DNA from: Halichondria panicea
Lineage: Eukaryota; Porifera; Demospongiae; Suberitida; Halichondriidae
Assembly (NCBI RefSeq): GCF_963675165.1
Contig: NC_087379.1
Location: 1,125,001 to 1,189,000, forward strand
Direction: 5' to 3'
Length of the DNA stretch: 64,000 nucleotides
Position numbers and translations under genes: made by a program. Within the stretch, counting starts at the first letter, position 1; every line of letters starts with the position of its first letter. Below the pieces are notes generated by a model. The model saw only the letters and a list, made by a program, of their open reading frames with translations, had not been told where the DNA came from and did no database searches. Shown piece by piece: positions 33,606 to 46,500 of the stretch.

Positions 33606-34007
33606 CCGTTATTAAAAACTGTCCAGTCTCGCTTTCACCTTCACTTTTGTAGATATTTCCATACAATGATTTCTTATATCCCACAGAGTGTGTTGTATGT
33701 ATTGTTGCTAGGTCTTGTGCATTTGGTCATGTTTTGTGCTGTCGTTATAATACGAGCAATAATTATGTGACAAAATTAATTGTTGTCCATCAGTACGCAA
33801 GTACAATTCTCATGTAGTTCAATTGGTAATGATTTTAATTTGCAATCTACTGAAGCCTATCCGATTAATATTGAATACAATCATAATTACTATAAGCACA
33901 TGCTTGTTCAATTCGTGCTTACTAACATGCTTCTGTTCATGCCAATTCATCACAGAATATGAATAATCTTAAGAACTTATTTTTTTTTAATAATTATACC
34001 TAAACAC
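33606..34007. other. Spacer between units 3 and 4, no gene seen
   Basis: A/T-rich, with no supported frame. It contains the end of the CWF19L1 3b remnant and the presumed 3' UTR of the next kelch gene. It lacks the DNAJC25 promoter remnant found at the matching places 14295 and 43370. Confidence 0.4.
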
Positions 34008-37000
34008 TCAAAAAATAGTTGCTGCGATACTAATTTTATACACGGTAGATTGTGTTTTCCCATTATTCAGTCCCCCAATCATAAGGCACTCTGTTGGAGA
34101 CAGTGACACAGTGGCAGCGTATGCTATAGGAGATGGTGGATCACCAACGTAGAGCCAGGAGTCCATCGAGGATGAGTAGGCGTAGATCCTTTGAGTGGCT
34201 TTACCACTATCCAGTCCACCAACAGCAAAGAGGGTGTCGGATATCGTTACAGGGGAGGGCCGGTAAGACGGTGTGTTGGATATTGTATTCCAGACAGAGT
34301 CGGCTTTGTTGGCACTCCCATCATCCTGTCGGTCTGCTGAGATGAGCTTGTCGACTTGAGCAGCACACACCTTGTTTTGATTCTCGCCGTCATATCCCCC
34401 CATTAGGTACACTGTGTTGTTGTAGACAATTCCTCTTTGGTCATTACAAGCATACGGTAGTCTATCTGTCTCGCTCCACTGGGAGGTGCTGATGTTGTAG
34501 ATCTCAACATTATCAGTGTAGGGACCATAGTCCAACACACCTCCTGCTACGACCAGATGTGTTGGGAGACTAACGACTGCTGGTGAACTCCTCGCTGTGG
34601 GCATGGGTGGGATCGTCCGTTTCCAGTTCCTTCCTTCATTAAACTCATGTACCACGTTGGATGCAGAGCTGGATGAATCCACACCGCCAACTGTTACCAG
34701 TTCACCTTTGACCTCTCCTAGACCAAAATAGCGTACAGGAAGTCTGGGCAGATTTGACCACACGTCTTGTGGCGGATCGTAACAGTGGACACAGTACTCG
34801 TCATCATCGTCATCACAGAGTCCTCCACCATAGTAGACCTTGCCATTGATAGTTACCGCTTGCCCACCAGCCATCTTCACTGGAGCCTCAGAGCACTGAC
34901 TGTAGGACAACTGAACCTGTAGGGACTGGAGAATACAGAGAGTCAATAACTTGTGTGTTGCATGATTGTGTAGCTTGTAATTAAGAGCATTTGGAATGTA
35001 TTACCATAGCAACAAAAAATATTATCAGTAATTGATCCTGTGGGACACAAATTATTCTAATTTGAGGGTTATTTATATAATAGTGATTATCATACTGCAA
35101 CATAATATATTCACAGATTATACGCTAGCCGATTGATTCTTATTGCCGAGGCATCGCAAACAGAATTTTCAGAATACCGTATATGCTTGATCTGGAGCCG
35201 CGGCTACTAAATGTTTCATTTTGCTGGAAGAGGAGGCTACAATTCAAGAGGGGCCACTGTTCAAGAGCGGCGTTTATTAGCTCCAGATAATTTAGTTTGT
35301 CATCAAAAGTTGTTTTCACCTGCATAAACTTGAACTCTGCCATGAGAAAGTCTTTGTGAAGCACTAACAAGCTGCTACTCATAGCTACGTACATGTAGCT
35401 AGCTGCTAGTAATAATTTTTTTGGCTGCCACGTGCAGAAATGCTAGAGCCAAAGTTCACTGAGGCTACTATTTGAGAGCGGCTACTAAATGTTTCATTTT
35501 TCTAGCAAGGGAGGCTACTATTTGAGTGCGGCCTTTATACAAGAGCGGCCTCTGATCGAGCATATACGGTACCTTGGTGGAACGTTAATATACACAACAA
35601 CTTCCATTCTAAACCTAGGCACTGCATAATGTACTTGGCGATCAATTGGAACATTCAACAGTTATCGTAAAAGACCTCGATTTACAGCGACCCTCTAAAA
35701 TATGCGACACCCAATTATTTTTTAATGTCGTATTCTAAACATGTAAAGGTAAATGTAGCCACTCCCTAGCCTCGATTGTAGCCCACTGGAAAATCAGTGT
35801 TTTTAAGCGGCCTGAAATCAAGGCAAGTAGACTCTGTAAAGTTACCTCCAATTAGATGCGACCCTCTAAATATGCGACACCAGGACTTCAATATAAATTT
35901 TCAACCTCTGGCTTCGTAATTATTAAAAAGTGTCGCTTTAAATCGAGGTCTTACGGTGCTTACTTCTATTAGAGTGGTGATACAATAAGAGATATGACAG
36001 TCATGTTTAGGTGCAGTGGCGTAGGAAGCAATTTCTCAATGGGGGGGGGGGCTGTAGTTTTTTTAATGGATAAGTGTAAGGCTATCTACATAGTACAGCT
36101 TGGATAAGTCATCTCTACTTAGAAATATGGGGGGGGCTCGATCCAGCCACTGCACTTAGTGGTACAGTGTTGATGAGCTCACCTGTGGTTTGCTGGTCAG
36201 GTAGTCCTTGGTTTTGGTGAGTTGGTTGTTTAAACTCTGAATGGTGGTTTCCTTCTTCTGAAGGGATGTGTCCTTGGAGGCAAGCATCGAATCTTTGGAA
36301 AAAATAGTTGATACTTTATCAGCAATGGTCAAATCTTTGTCAGCAATAACTCTTTGCTCTTGTTCCACTTGTGCAGTGAGATTGGTGACATCTGTTTCCA
36401 GTTGAGCTATTTTCGTAGCTTTAGATACAAGCTCGTTGTGAGTGATGGCAATTTGTTGCTCCACCTCTTCAGTGAGTTGCTTACATCGAGTTTCTAACCT
36501 AGCGATGGTAGTATCTTTAGAATTCACCAGTGCATCTTTTGTGGCAGCCAATGATTCTTTGAGCTCCAATTCAACTCTGAGATCCTCTATCTCTACACTA
36601 TGTTCAGTTACATGGTTGTCATTTTCGATTTTGAGCTGATCAGTTTCCACAGAGTGCACCAACTGCATACGCTCGATACTATTTTCATTTTCTTCCTCTT
36701 GTCGTTTTTTCTCCTCCGCCAGTGCCTTGATCTCTTCTGCTTTCTCCTGGATTGCCGAGTCCTTCCTCACAACCTCCTCCTCAAGCTCCCTCTTCTCTGT
36801 CAGTAGGGCACTCACTCGCTGGAGCATCTCCACTCTGTTCTCAAAGGAGGGAGGGTGTTCAAGTACCACACCCACCATCCGACCCACTATCTCCGCTGCT
36901 CTAGGCCTTCGCTGAGGGTTGTTGCTGAGACAGCGCATGATGAGGTCCATCAGAGGGTGGTTTGGGGAAATCTTTCGAAGAAAATGTTCACGTCGTTCAG

Positions 37001-37730
37001 CTTCCGTTACTGGTATCAGTCTGTCAGGATTAGCAGGATCGATTCGTGTCTGGCCAATCTTTGGTAGTGGCCACTCTGATGTGAAGGTGTGAATCATCAT
37101 GATCCCAAAGGAGAACACATCCACACTGGTGTCGTAGTGGGGGTCGGCAATCATCACTTCGGGGGGCATGTACGCTGGGGTGCCAGGGGTCTCTGTCATT
37201 CGACTTACTTGAAGAGGGGTCAGGTTCAATATTCGAGCAACCCCTAGATCGGATATCTTGGCCGTCATGTTGGTGGACAAGAGGACATTGTTGGCTGAGA
37301 GGTCTCTGTGCACAATGACTGGTGTTTGGCCATGGAGGTAGACCAGGCCCAGTGAGACGTCGTGGAGGATGGAGAAGTTGATCTCATCGGGGAGAATACC
37401 GTAGCGCTCGAGACAGTTGGTCAAGTTGGTGGGGAGAAACTCCATGACTAGGATGGGGAACTGAGAGCCTTCCTCAAAACAGACTCCCAGAAACTGGACA
37501 ATGTTGGGGTGTCTAGTTTGACTGAGCAGGTGACACTCCTCCAGATACCTTCGTGCTGCATGCCCGATTCCAGTCTCGTAGAGAACTCGGTAAAGCTTCT
37601 TGCCGGCACATTTCAGTCCTCGATACTCTAGCTCCATGACAACAGCATAGGAACCATGTCCAAACTCATTCTCAGTGATGCGAACTTGTCTCAGAGTGAA
37701 CTGCTCGAAAGCTTGTGGATTTACAGCCAT
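34008..37730 (-). CDS. Kinase / coiled-coil / kelch fusion, unit 4
   Basis: Coding exons 37730-36183 and 34916-34008, phase 0, 818 aa. The start is taken at MAVNPQ (37730) as in the other units, because an acceptor CACACAG lies just before it; the upstream in-frame ATG at 37799 would lie in the 5' intron. Kinase: GHGSYAVV loop (third residue of the loop changed from Arg to His as in unit 5), HRDLSANN, DLG, PPE. The coiled coil is like unit 2 in its first half. Kelch loops are distinct (AGGVLDYGPY, MGGYDGENQ, VGGLDSGKA, IGGLNNGKT). The intron carries three repeats. It reads open. Confidence 0.85.
35177..35569. mobile_element. 393-bp TA-flanked MITE in unit 4 intron
   Basis: Ends ccgtatatgcttgatctgga and its complement (gatcgagcatatacgg), bounded by TA on both sides. 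The same site is empty in unit 2 (gaataccttggtgg at about 15638), which fixes the boundaries and the TA duplication. It is non-coding and Tc1/mariner-like, and younger than the unit 2/4 duplication. Confidence 0.85.
35665..35956. mobile_element. TA-flanked MITE, unit 4 copy
   Basis: Orthologous insertion to 15731-16024 with few differences; it inserted before the unit 2/4 intron split. One flanking TA has changed to TG. Confidence 0.75.
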
Positions 37731-38105
37731 TGTCTTCGTTACTGTGTGAATAGAAAAGCATGCAATATTAAATAGGTAATCCAGCTGGATATATAACAAA
37801 AAAGAATCCTTTCACTATGTACGTCTAAAATAATAATAATTATTGCCAAGACTTGAAAAACAAAGCCATACAGAGAGTGAGGCTCAGGTTTACAGGACAG
37901 CTATTCAGTTGATCTTACCTGTACTGTATAGAAAGCTTGGTAGAGGTGAAGTTACAGAGAGATAGAGAGAGCTGTACAGTATGTGTAGTGGCCAACACAA
38001 CGAAAAAGTCAAGAACGAGATACGCCCCCTTCTTTGTGCAAGCAAAAGGGAGCGTGGCTACTTGCAAGGTTTTGTGCATTATTTAGAATACCAACCAAGT
38101 CAAGG
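37731..38105. promoter_or_regulatory. Divergent promoter of unit 4
   Basis: Head-to-head spacer with the same order of blocks as 9532-9986 (kinase 5' noncoding exon donor near 37918, the tagaataccaaccaagtcaa block before the CWF19L1 ATG). The cggtgtggct block is partly altered here (ggagcgtggctacttgcaag). Confidence 0.45.
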
Positions 38106-40974
38106 ATGAAAATGTAAGGAGCTAGCTAGCTCTAGTGCAAGTGTACTCACCTAGATCTCCTTCTCCCCCTCACTCAGTCTGGTGTGTGGAGATGTGGAGG
38201 GTCACTTCAAGCAACTGTTTAGCAGAGTCCTGAGCATCCTCTCCAAGAACAAAGACTTTGAGGTAGCTACATACAATGGATGCACACACTCACTGCAGTG
38301 CCAGTGCATTTATTGTCCCTTTATGTAGCTGCTGTTGTGTGTTGGATCTTTCTTTAGCTCTGACTGCCAGGAGGAGTAGAGCAAGTATCGGGAGGGGGTG
38401 GAAACAGGTAATTAAACGATATTAAATCACCTATCCTCTGACATTTATTACACCCCCATGCACAGTGCCTCTACCGACGTTCATCCTTGGCCCGTGTTGG
38501 ATTGAGCATGGCCAGTTCTATGGAGACTTGTCACGTGATGGAGGAGAGCTTTGCCCCAATGTCACATGTCTAGGTACAGTGTATGCATGTTTTTAACCAC
38601 TCTATCAGTACACACATGAGTCACACTCCATTACAGGTCAGCGTGGAGTGTACAGTCCGTCCAGTGGTCTGAGGGTGGCCTATCTCAGTGGGAGCTACCA
38701 GGAGAGGACCTATCAGCATCAAGACAAGGGAGATAATCTATTGGTCAGTTCTCTTCCCAATCACCTGGAGAAGTTGTTGAACTAGTTTTTGTTTCTCTCT
38801 CTAGCGACTATATTTCACTGACTCTGATGTGTCCTGGCTGGAGGGTCAGTGCAGTGGAGAGGGCTACCGTGGAGTGGACATTCTCCTCACCTCTGATTGG
38901 CCTGGGGCAGTGGACAAGTTCACAGTGGCTCCTGTGAGACCTAGCTCCCAGTTATTGTAGGATGGACCAGTACCTTAATAATACCTTATGGTCATGCAGG
39001 ACGGACTGGACCTGAGTGCAGTGGGGGCAAAGCCTCTGAGTAAACTGGCCATGTGTCTCAAGCCACGCTACCATTTTGCAGCTCTACACCAAACCTTCTA
39101 TGAGAGAATACCGTGCAGGTATAGTACGACCATCCCTGTATTTTGATGTTTAGATGCCTGGTATTCTCAAACATTTTTTTTTGAAACGAGCGATGATTTC
39201 TTTATTTCTTTATTTTATTACTGTGTCCCTGAGTTTTGGGTGAGAGGGGGGATTTTTGCTGTTTTCGGTCCAACCCTACTGTTAGCACTACATACATGTA
39301 ATTACGATTTAACGTATTGACAGGCGTTTTTCTAAATATCAGAAAATGAATGTGCATGATTTGACCAACACAACTACATGTAAAGTTTTGACCCTTTAAA
39401 ATATAATTATACGTACATATTACATGTCCTCATCTTTATATCCCTACACAGTAATACCTCCACAACTTTTGATGCTAACTGTATTGTGCTTCATTTCATG
39501 AAGGAATCACAAAATCCTCCAAGGCAAGTCACATCATGTGACACGGTTCTTAGCTTTGGCTCAAGTGGGAAATCCAGACAAAAAGAAAAGAGTGAGTTGA
39601 AATCATTCTAGTCCCATTAGTATTACATGTTATTAATGATGACATCATCTTCATACCTGCAGTACCTGTATGCATTCTCTGTCACACCCATGAGCTCCAT
39701 GGACGAGAAAGAGCTGACTCAGCAACCACCCACTGCCACCAACTGTCACTAAACTGAACTAGTCATATCTTTGGTAAAGAAAACTTCATAATGTCTAGCT
39801 ATCGTTGAAGGGCCAATATACATGTACATTTGTAGATTGTCCAATTTTCCAAACACACACTTGCGTTATGTAGCACTCTGAGAGTCCTATCTCTAGATAT
39901 CACCATTTGTGTTGTAGTTCATATTCATCATGTTTGCAGAGGTCAAAGTTTATTGTGTACCTACTCCCACACACACTGTGCAGAGGGAGTCTCAAGAGGA
40001 GGCTGGGCCTAACTTCTTCTTTGACCAGAGAGCTCTTGATTCCGCTCATCGCAAACAGAAGAGACAACAGGACAGAGGACCCCCTGCAAAGAGACGACCC
40101 CCTCCCCAGCCCAGGGGGCCGTGCTGGTTCTGTCTGGGGGGCAAGGAGGTGGAGAAACATCTCGTGGTCTCCATCGGAGATCATGTGAGATAGAGTGTGT
40201 TGTACTTGCTAATACTGCACTTACAAAATACAATGTAGCTCACAAATAGCAGACCACTAACAGTTTGTATTGTATACCCTATATAGACGTACCTGGCTTT
40301 ATCCAAGGGTGGGATGGTACCAGAGCATGTGCTGGTCCTACCCATCGGTCACTATGCAGCCTCCACTGACGCACCACCAGTGAGTTCATGTGCTGTGTGT
40401 ACCACTGCTGTGTGTGTATAGTCATTGTTTGTATTGTGGAGAGTATGTTTCCATGCTCTGTGTGTACTATTTAGCAGTCTGTAGTGTTCAGCCTGTAAGC
40501 AGGCCACCCTCTATAATACAGCCAGGTTAATGGGCCCCAAAGTCTCCATAGCATGTGTTTGGACCTGTGTTAGCAGACCACCTCTTTAGTACAGCCACTG
40601 TTGGTCTGCCCACTGTGTAAGCAGAGATCACTATACCATATATCATGCATGTACACTGTATGACCTGTGCTCTATTACTGTAGGAGGTTTTGGAGGAGCT
40701 TGGAAAGTTTAAGAGTGCTCTGAGGAAGTACTTCAACAGCAAAGATCAGTCGTGTGTCATCTTCCAGAGAAACTACAAATTACAGCATCTTCAACTACAG
40801 GTCAGTACCGTCAAGGCCGTATTATCATGTGATGTGATTGATACTGTATGGTTGGTGTGTTGAGATTAGGCTACAAGGTTTTGAGGGAAAACAGAGGAAT
40901 GTGATTTCTCTTTTTATGGTTCAGGGACTCCTTCTAACTTGAATTCTGTGTATTCAGTTTCAACGGTTTTATGA

Positions 40975-41630
40975 CTCCATACATGTCCACTGTTGCCTAC
41001 AAGTGTCCGACAATCCTAACAGTCCGGAGGATCCTGTGCTTCCTAAGCTAATAAAAATGCATGCCAGTTCAGAGGATGCTCCGGAGGATCCTGTCTGGGA
41101 TCCTCCTGTGTGTCCGGAGGATCCTGCATAGCTATATATACACCTGTGTCCATATATATATATACACCTGTGTCCGGAGGCAGGATCCTCCTGTGTGTCC
41201 GGAGAATCCTGCATAGCTATACATACACCTACACCTGTGTCCGGAGGATCCTGCATAGCTATACATACACACACCTGTGTCCGGAGGATCCTGCCTGAGA
41301 TCCTCCTGTGTGTCCTGAGGATCCTGCATAGCTATACATATACCTACACCTGTGTCCGGAGGATCCTGCCTGGGATCCTCCTGTCCCGGGACTCCCACAC
41401 GGGGATCCTCCGGACGCAGTGTATGTGCGTGCGTGCGTGCGGGAGTCCTGGGACTGTTTGGGGTGCATGGGATCCTCAGGACTAAACAACTAACGATGGG
41501 GCATCCCGGTACTATCAAGTATATGTGTCCCCCACTATATACAGCATGGTGAGACTGTCCTAGGATGTCCTATATAGTAGGACATCCCAGGTAGTGTCCC
41601 CCCAGGCGTAGGCAACACTGGACATCACTC
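40975..41630. mobile_element. 656-bp element of CCGGAGGATCCTG repeats, 9-bp TSD
   Basis: Flanked by gttttatga on both sides (40966-40974, 41631-41639); the empty site acggttttatgatttta is seen in copy 1. Near the ends lie inverted atgtccactgttgcctac (40982) and gtaggcaacactggacat (41608). The interior is a variable minisatellite of ggaggatcctgcatagctat and cacctgtgtccggaggatcc units. Confidence 0.8.
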
Positions 41631-42321
41631 GTTTTATGATTTAGAAATATAGGCCATCTAGCAAAGATCGTGATGTCATACAATATAGGTCTTTGAAATC
41701 TTATTTGTGAAGCCATTAGCATTCGTAAACTTACATAATTATGTGGAAACATTGTATAAATACGGTACATGTTAGTGTGTGTATGGTAGATGTGTTGACT
41801 GATAGTTGTGTATGGTTAGTGTGTGATGGTAATGGTGGTCACTGTAGGTTATTCCAGTGACCAAGATTCCATCTGATACTCTGAGACAAGCCTTCATAGA
41901 TTATGGGTGGAGTATGGGGGTGTGGCTTGAGACTGTGCCCAGGGAAACACCACCCTCAGAGGTAACACACACACATCATAGCTGTACCATGTTCTACGTA
42001 TCATTCTCTAAGCCTTTTATAGCCTCGATTCCAGGCCGATTAAAATACGGCCTGGTACCTATTGCATGGTGATAGTGCGCATGCGCTAGTTTATTCACCA
42101 GACTCATCTATTTTCTATCTATGTACATCAGCTTAGTTTTGCGTTGTTTCAGAAGGCTTTCACACTAGTCTAAAGTCAGAAGAGGCTCTCATCTACCTCT
42201 ATGACAGTTGTATGGTCAGGATGTCTTACATTGGATCTGTACAGTCTATGGGAAGTGTATGTTGCCTCTTAACTTCTACTTGCGAAGACAACCCGGCTAT
42301 AGGACCATCCTAGATATAGTA

Positions 42322-42368
42322 GACACACACACACATACCCTCCTCCCCCATACACACGCCACACACAC

Positions 42369-42421
<53 letters not shown>

Positions 42422-42425
42422 CCCA

Positions 42426-42463
<38 letters not shown>

Positions 42464-42470
42464 CACACAC

Positions 42471-42509
<39 letters not shown>

Positions 42510-42552
42510 CACACGCACACACACGCACACACACACACACGCACACACACAC

Positions 42553-42604
<52 letters not shown>
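42322..42604 (+). repeat. (CA)n tract before CWF19L1 copy 4 exon 14
   Basis: About 280 bp of CA with CG interruptions directly upstream of the exon-14 acceptor. Similar tracts occur at the same place in copies 1 (13030), 3b (32975) and 5 (50444), so the microsatellite is an ancestral intron feature that expanded separately. Confidence 0.95.
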
Positions 42605-43143
42605 CTTGCGTACACTGGTGTCCCATAAATCTTGGCATAGTTTGATGATGGGGAAATGTGTTCACAAGACCATTTTCTCACCAACTCACGCAGACAAACA
42701 ACCAGATCACTGAATATAGGTTATAGTATGTTTCTACTACTGTGAGCTCACGAGGTAAACAGCACTCTCAAGTGAGTAGGTAAGAACATATCCGTGAGTC
42801 TCGTCACACCGACAATGCACACCTCTAACCTTTCTATTGCATACTCAGCAAATGTCTCTTCCACAAATCTGTCATCATACCTATCGAGTGAACACACAAA
42901 CTGTTCTAGTTCCTGGAACAATACGTACGGACGTTTCTCTCTCCAATTTGGAAGGTAATTAAAAACCAATTAATGACATGTTGAATGCTTTTATTGGTTG
43001 CAATAATTATCGTCTGCAGGGAGGTGTTGGCTGCTCCTCTCGTTCTGAATCTGCCCAATCGGATAAACTGGAAGTCGTGTCTGGCAACAAAGGACGAGGA
43101 GACGAAAGCTGCTCTAGAAATGAGAAAGAACTTTAAACCATAA

Positions 43144-43550
43144 TTATTATTTTGATTTCACTGACAACGATGATTTTTATTTTCACTTTTACTTTTGTAT
43201 AAGGGATGTTTTGTGTATTAGCTATAGTTGTCAATAATAATTATGGTTGGCCATATATATTATATAGTTATAGGAGTGCAGATCAATATCAGTGGGCAAT
43301 TATTTTCCTTGTCCCAATGTTGTATTAGAATGCTGTCCATGAGCTGGAGGAGGGTAGTTATGCTGACATTGCAATAGTCAATAAGGGGGAGGGGCTGGTT
43401 GCATGCTATACACACATTATATACCTCTACTTATACTGTAACCTCTACTAGTAATTAGTACCATGCAAGCTAGTATAACATGTTTCACTCTAGAAAACAA
43501 TTATCATGAAAATTTGGGTTATTTATAATTTTATAATTATACCAAAACAA
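43144..43550. other. Spacer with DNAJC25 promoter remnant
   Basis: Nearly identical to 14090-14480, including the atgctgacattgcaatagtc block. No gene. The near identity over about 400 bp shows that units 1 and 4 share a recent common 3' end. Confidence 0.55.
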
Positions 43551-46500
43551 TTAAGAAATAGTTGTTGCAGTTCTAATTTTATACACAGTAGATTGTTTTC
43601 CTCCTTTGTTCCCTCCCCCAATCATAAGGCACTCTGATGGAGACAGTGACACAGTGGCAGCGAATGCTATAGGAGATGGTAGATTACCAACGTAGAGCCA
43701 GGAGTCCATCGAGGACAAGTAGGCGTAGATCCTTTGAGTGGCTTTACCACTATCCGCTCCACCAGCAGCAAAGAGGGTGTCGGATATCGTTACAGGGGAG
43801 GGCCGGTAAGACGGTGTATTGGATATTGTATTCCAGACAGAGTCGGCTTTGTTGGCACTCCCATCATCCTGTCGGTCTGTTGAGATGAGCTTGTTGACTT
43901 GAGCAGCACACACCTTGTTTAGATTCTTGCCGTCAAATCCCCCCATTAGGTACACTGTGTTGTTGTAGACAATTCCTCTGTGGTCATAACAAGCATATGG
44001 TAGTCTGTCTGTCTCGCTCCACTGGGAGGTGCTGATGTTGTAGATCTCAACGTTATCAGTGTAGTCAGTATAGCCCAACCCACCTCCTGCTACGATCAGA
44101 TGTGTTTGGAGACTAACGACTGCTGGTGAATGCCTCGCTGTGGGCATGGGTGGGATCGTCCGTTTCCAGTTCCTTCCTTTGTTAAACACATGTACCACAT
44201 TGGATGTAGAGTTGGGGGAATCCATACCGCCAACTGCTACCAATTCACCTTTGACCTCTCCTAGACCAAAACAGTATACAGGAAGTCTGGACAGAGTTGA
44301 CCAGACGTCTTGTGGTGGATTGTAACAGTGGACACGGTAGTCGTCATCATCATCGCTAACACAATTTCCTCCACCATAGTAGACCTTGCCATTGATGGTT
44401 ACCGCTTGCCCAATAGACCTCTTCACTGGAGCTTCAGAGCACTGACTGTAGGACAACTGAACCTGTAGGGACTGGAGAATACAGAGAGTCAATAACTTGT
44501 GTTGCATGTAATGAATGATTGTCTATTAATTAAGGGAATTTGGAATGTAACCCTAATCACATGTTAATGCCAGACGATAAGGTTACGAGGTTACCATAGC
44601 AACAAAACCAGTATCGATCCTGTGGGACACAAACTATTCTAATTTGACTCTTATATTGGAGTGGTGATTAGTATACTGTAACAGAATGATCACAATTGGG
44701 TACACGGCTAATTAGCTATAGAATTAATTGTACACATAGACATACATGTACGGATAGCTTCGAGGCTGAGATTGTACACATAGATTACAAGCCACACTAT
44801 AATACACAACAACTGTCATTCTAATTATCGAGGCATCACAAAAAAATGATTTGGCGTTCAACAACAGTAAGCTTTAGACTTGGCACTAGCTTCTATTAGG
44901 GTGGCAATAGGAGATATGCCTGTGGCTCACTACAATGGGAACAGTAAGTAAGTGATGTACTAACTAAAGGTAGAATCAATTGAACACATAGCCTGGATTA
45001 CACACTGCATTACAACACAGTTGTTCATGCATGGCCATCAATTCATTAGCTTTAGACTTGGCACTTCTATTAGGGTAGCGATATAATAAGAGATATGAGA
45101 GTATCATATTTTAGATGTGTGCACTTAGTGGTACAGTGTTGATGAGCTCACCTGTGGTTTGCTGGTCAGGTAGTCTCTGGTTTTGGTCAGTTGGTCGTTT
45201 AAACTCTGCATGGTGGTTTTATTCTTCTGAAGGGAAGTGTCTTTGGAGGCAAGCATCGAATCTTTGTGAGCGATAGTCGTATCTTTATGAGCGAATAGAG
45301 TTTTTTTCTGCTTGCTTTTGTTCCACTTGTGCAGTGAGATTGGATACATCTGTTTCCAGTTGAGTTATTTTCGTAGCTTTAGATGCAAGCTCGTTTTGAG
45401 TGTAGTTGACGTTGGCAATTTGTTGCTCCACCTCTTCAGTGAGTTGCTTACATCGAGTTTCTACCTCAGTTATCCTAGCATCTTTGGAGACAATAAATGC
45501 ATCTTTTGTGTTCACAATTGTCTCTTGATCTTCGAGTTGACCTTTAAGATTTTCAATCTCCAATTTAAACTGATCAGTTTCCACAGAGTGCACAAACTGC
45601 ATACGCTTGACAGTGTTTTCACTTTCTTCCTCTTGCTCCGCCAGTGCCTCGTTCTCTCCTGCTTTCTCCTGGATTGCCGAGTCCTTCCTCACAACCTCTT
45701 CCTCAAGCTCCCTCTTCTCTGTCAGTAGGGCACTCACTCGCTGGAGCATCTCCACTCTGTTCTCAAAGGAGGGAGGGTGTTCAAGTACCACACCCACCAT
45801 CCGACCCACTATCTCCGCTGCTCTAGGCCTTTGCTGAGGGTTGTTGCTGAGACAGCGCATGATGAGGTCCATCAGAGGGTGGTCTGGGGAAATCTTTTGA
45901 AGAAACTCTTCACGTCGTTCAGCTTCTGTCACTGGTATCAAACCATTGGGATTGGTAGGATCGATTCTGGTGGGGCCAATACTTGGTAGTGGCCACTCTG
46001 CTGTGAAGGTGTGAATCATCATGATTCCAAAGGAGAACACATCCACACTGGTGTTGTAGTAGGGGTTGGCAACCATCACTTCGGGGGGCATGTACGCTGG
46101 GGTACCAGGGGTCTCCGTCATTCGACTCACTTGAAGGGGGGTCAGGTTCAATATTCGAGCAACCCCTAGATCGGATATCTTGGCCGTCATGTTGGTGGAC
46201 AAGAGGACATTGTTGGCTGAGAGGTCTCTGTGCACAATGACTGGTGTTTGGCCATGGAGGTAGACCAGGCCCAGTGAGACGTCATGGAGGATAGAGAAGT
46301 TGATCTCATCGGAGAGAATACCGTAGCGCTCGAGACAGCTGGTCAAGTTGGTGGGGAGGAACTCCATGACTAGGATGGGGAACTGAGAGCCTTCCTCAAA
46401 ACAGACTCCCAGAAACTGGACAATGTTGGGGTGCCTAGTTTGACTGAGCAGGTGACACTCCTCCAGATACCTTCGTGCTGCATGCCCGATTCCAGTCTCG

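Larger units (their letters stand above)
38106..43143 (+). pseudogene. CWF19L1: CWF19L1-like copy 4, broken
   Basis: All exon positions are recognisable, but exon 3 has a TAG (38377-38379) where copies 1, 3 and 5 encode Trp (QEEWSKY). Exon 9 has a TAA in place of the Pro-Tyr codons, and exon 14 reads ACTGGTGTCCCATAAATCTT with two stops and the 260-bp insert. The last exon ends early (NFKP). The [15 protein letters not shown] core exon itself is intact (40007-40187). Intron 12 carries a 656-bp minisatellite-filled element. Clearly non-functional. Confidence 0.88.
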
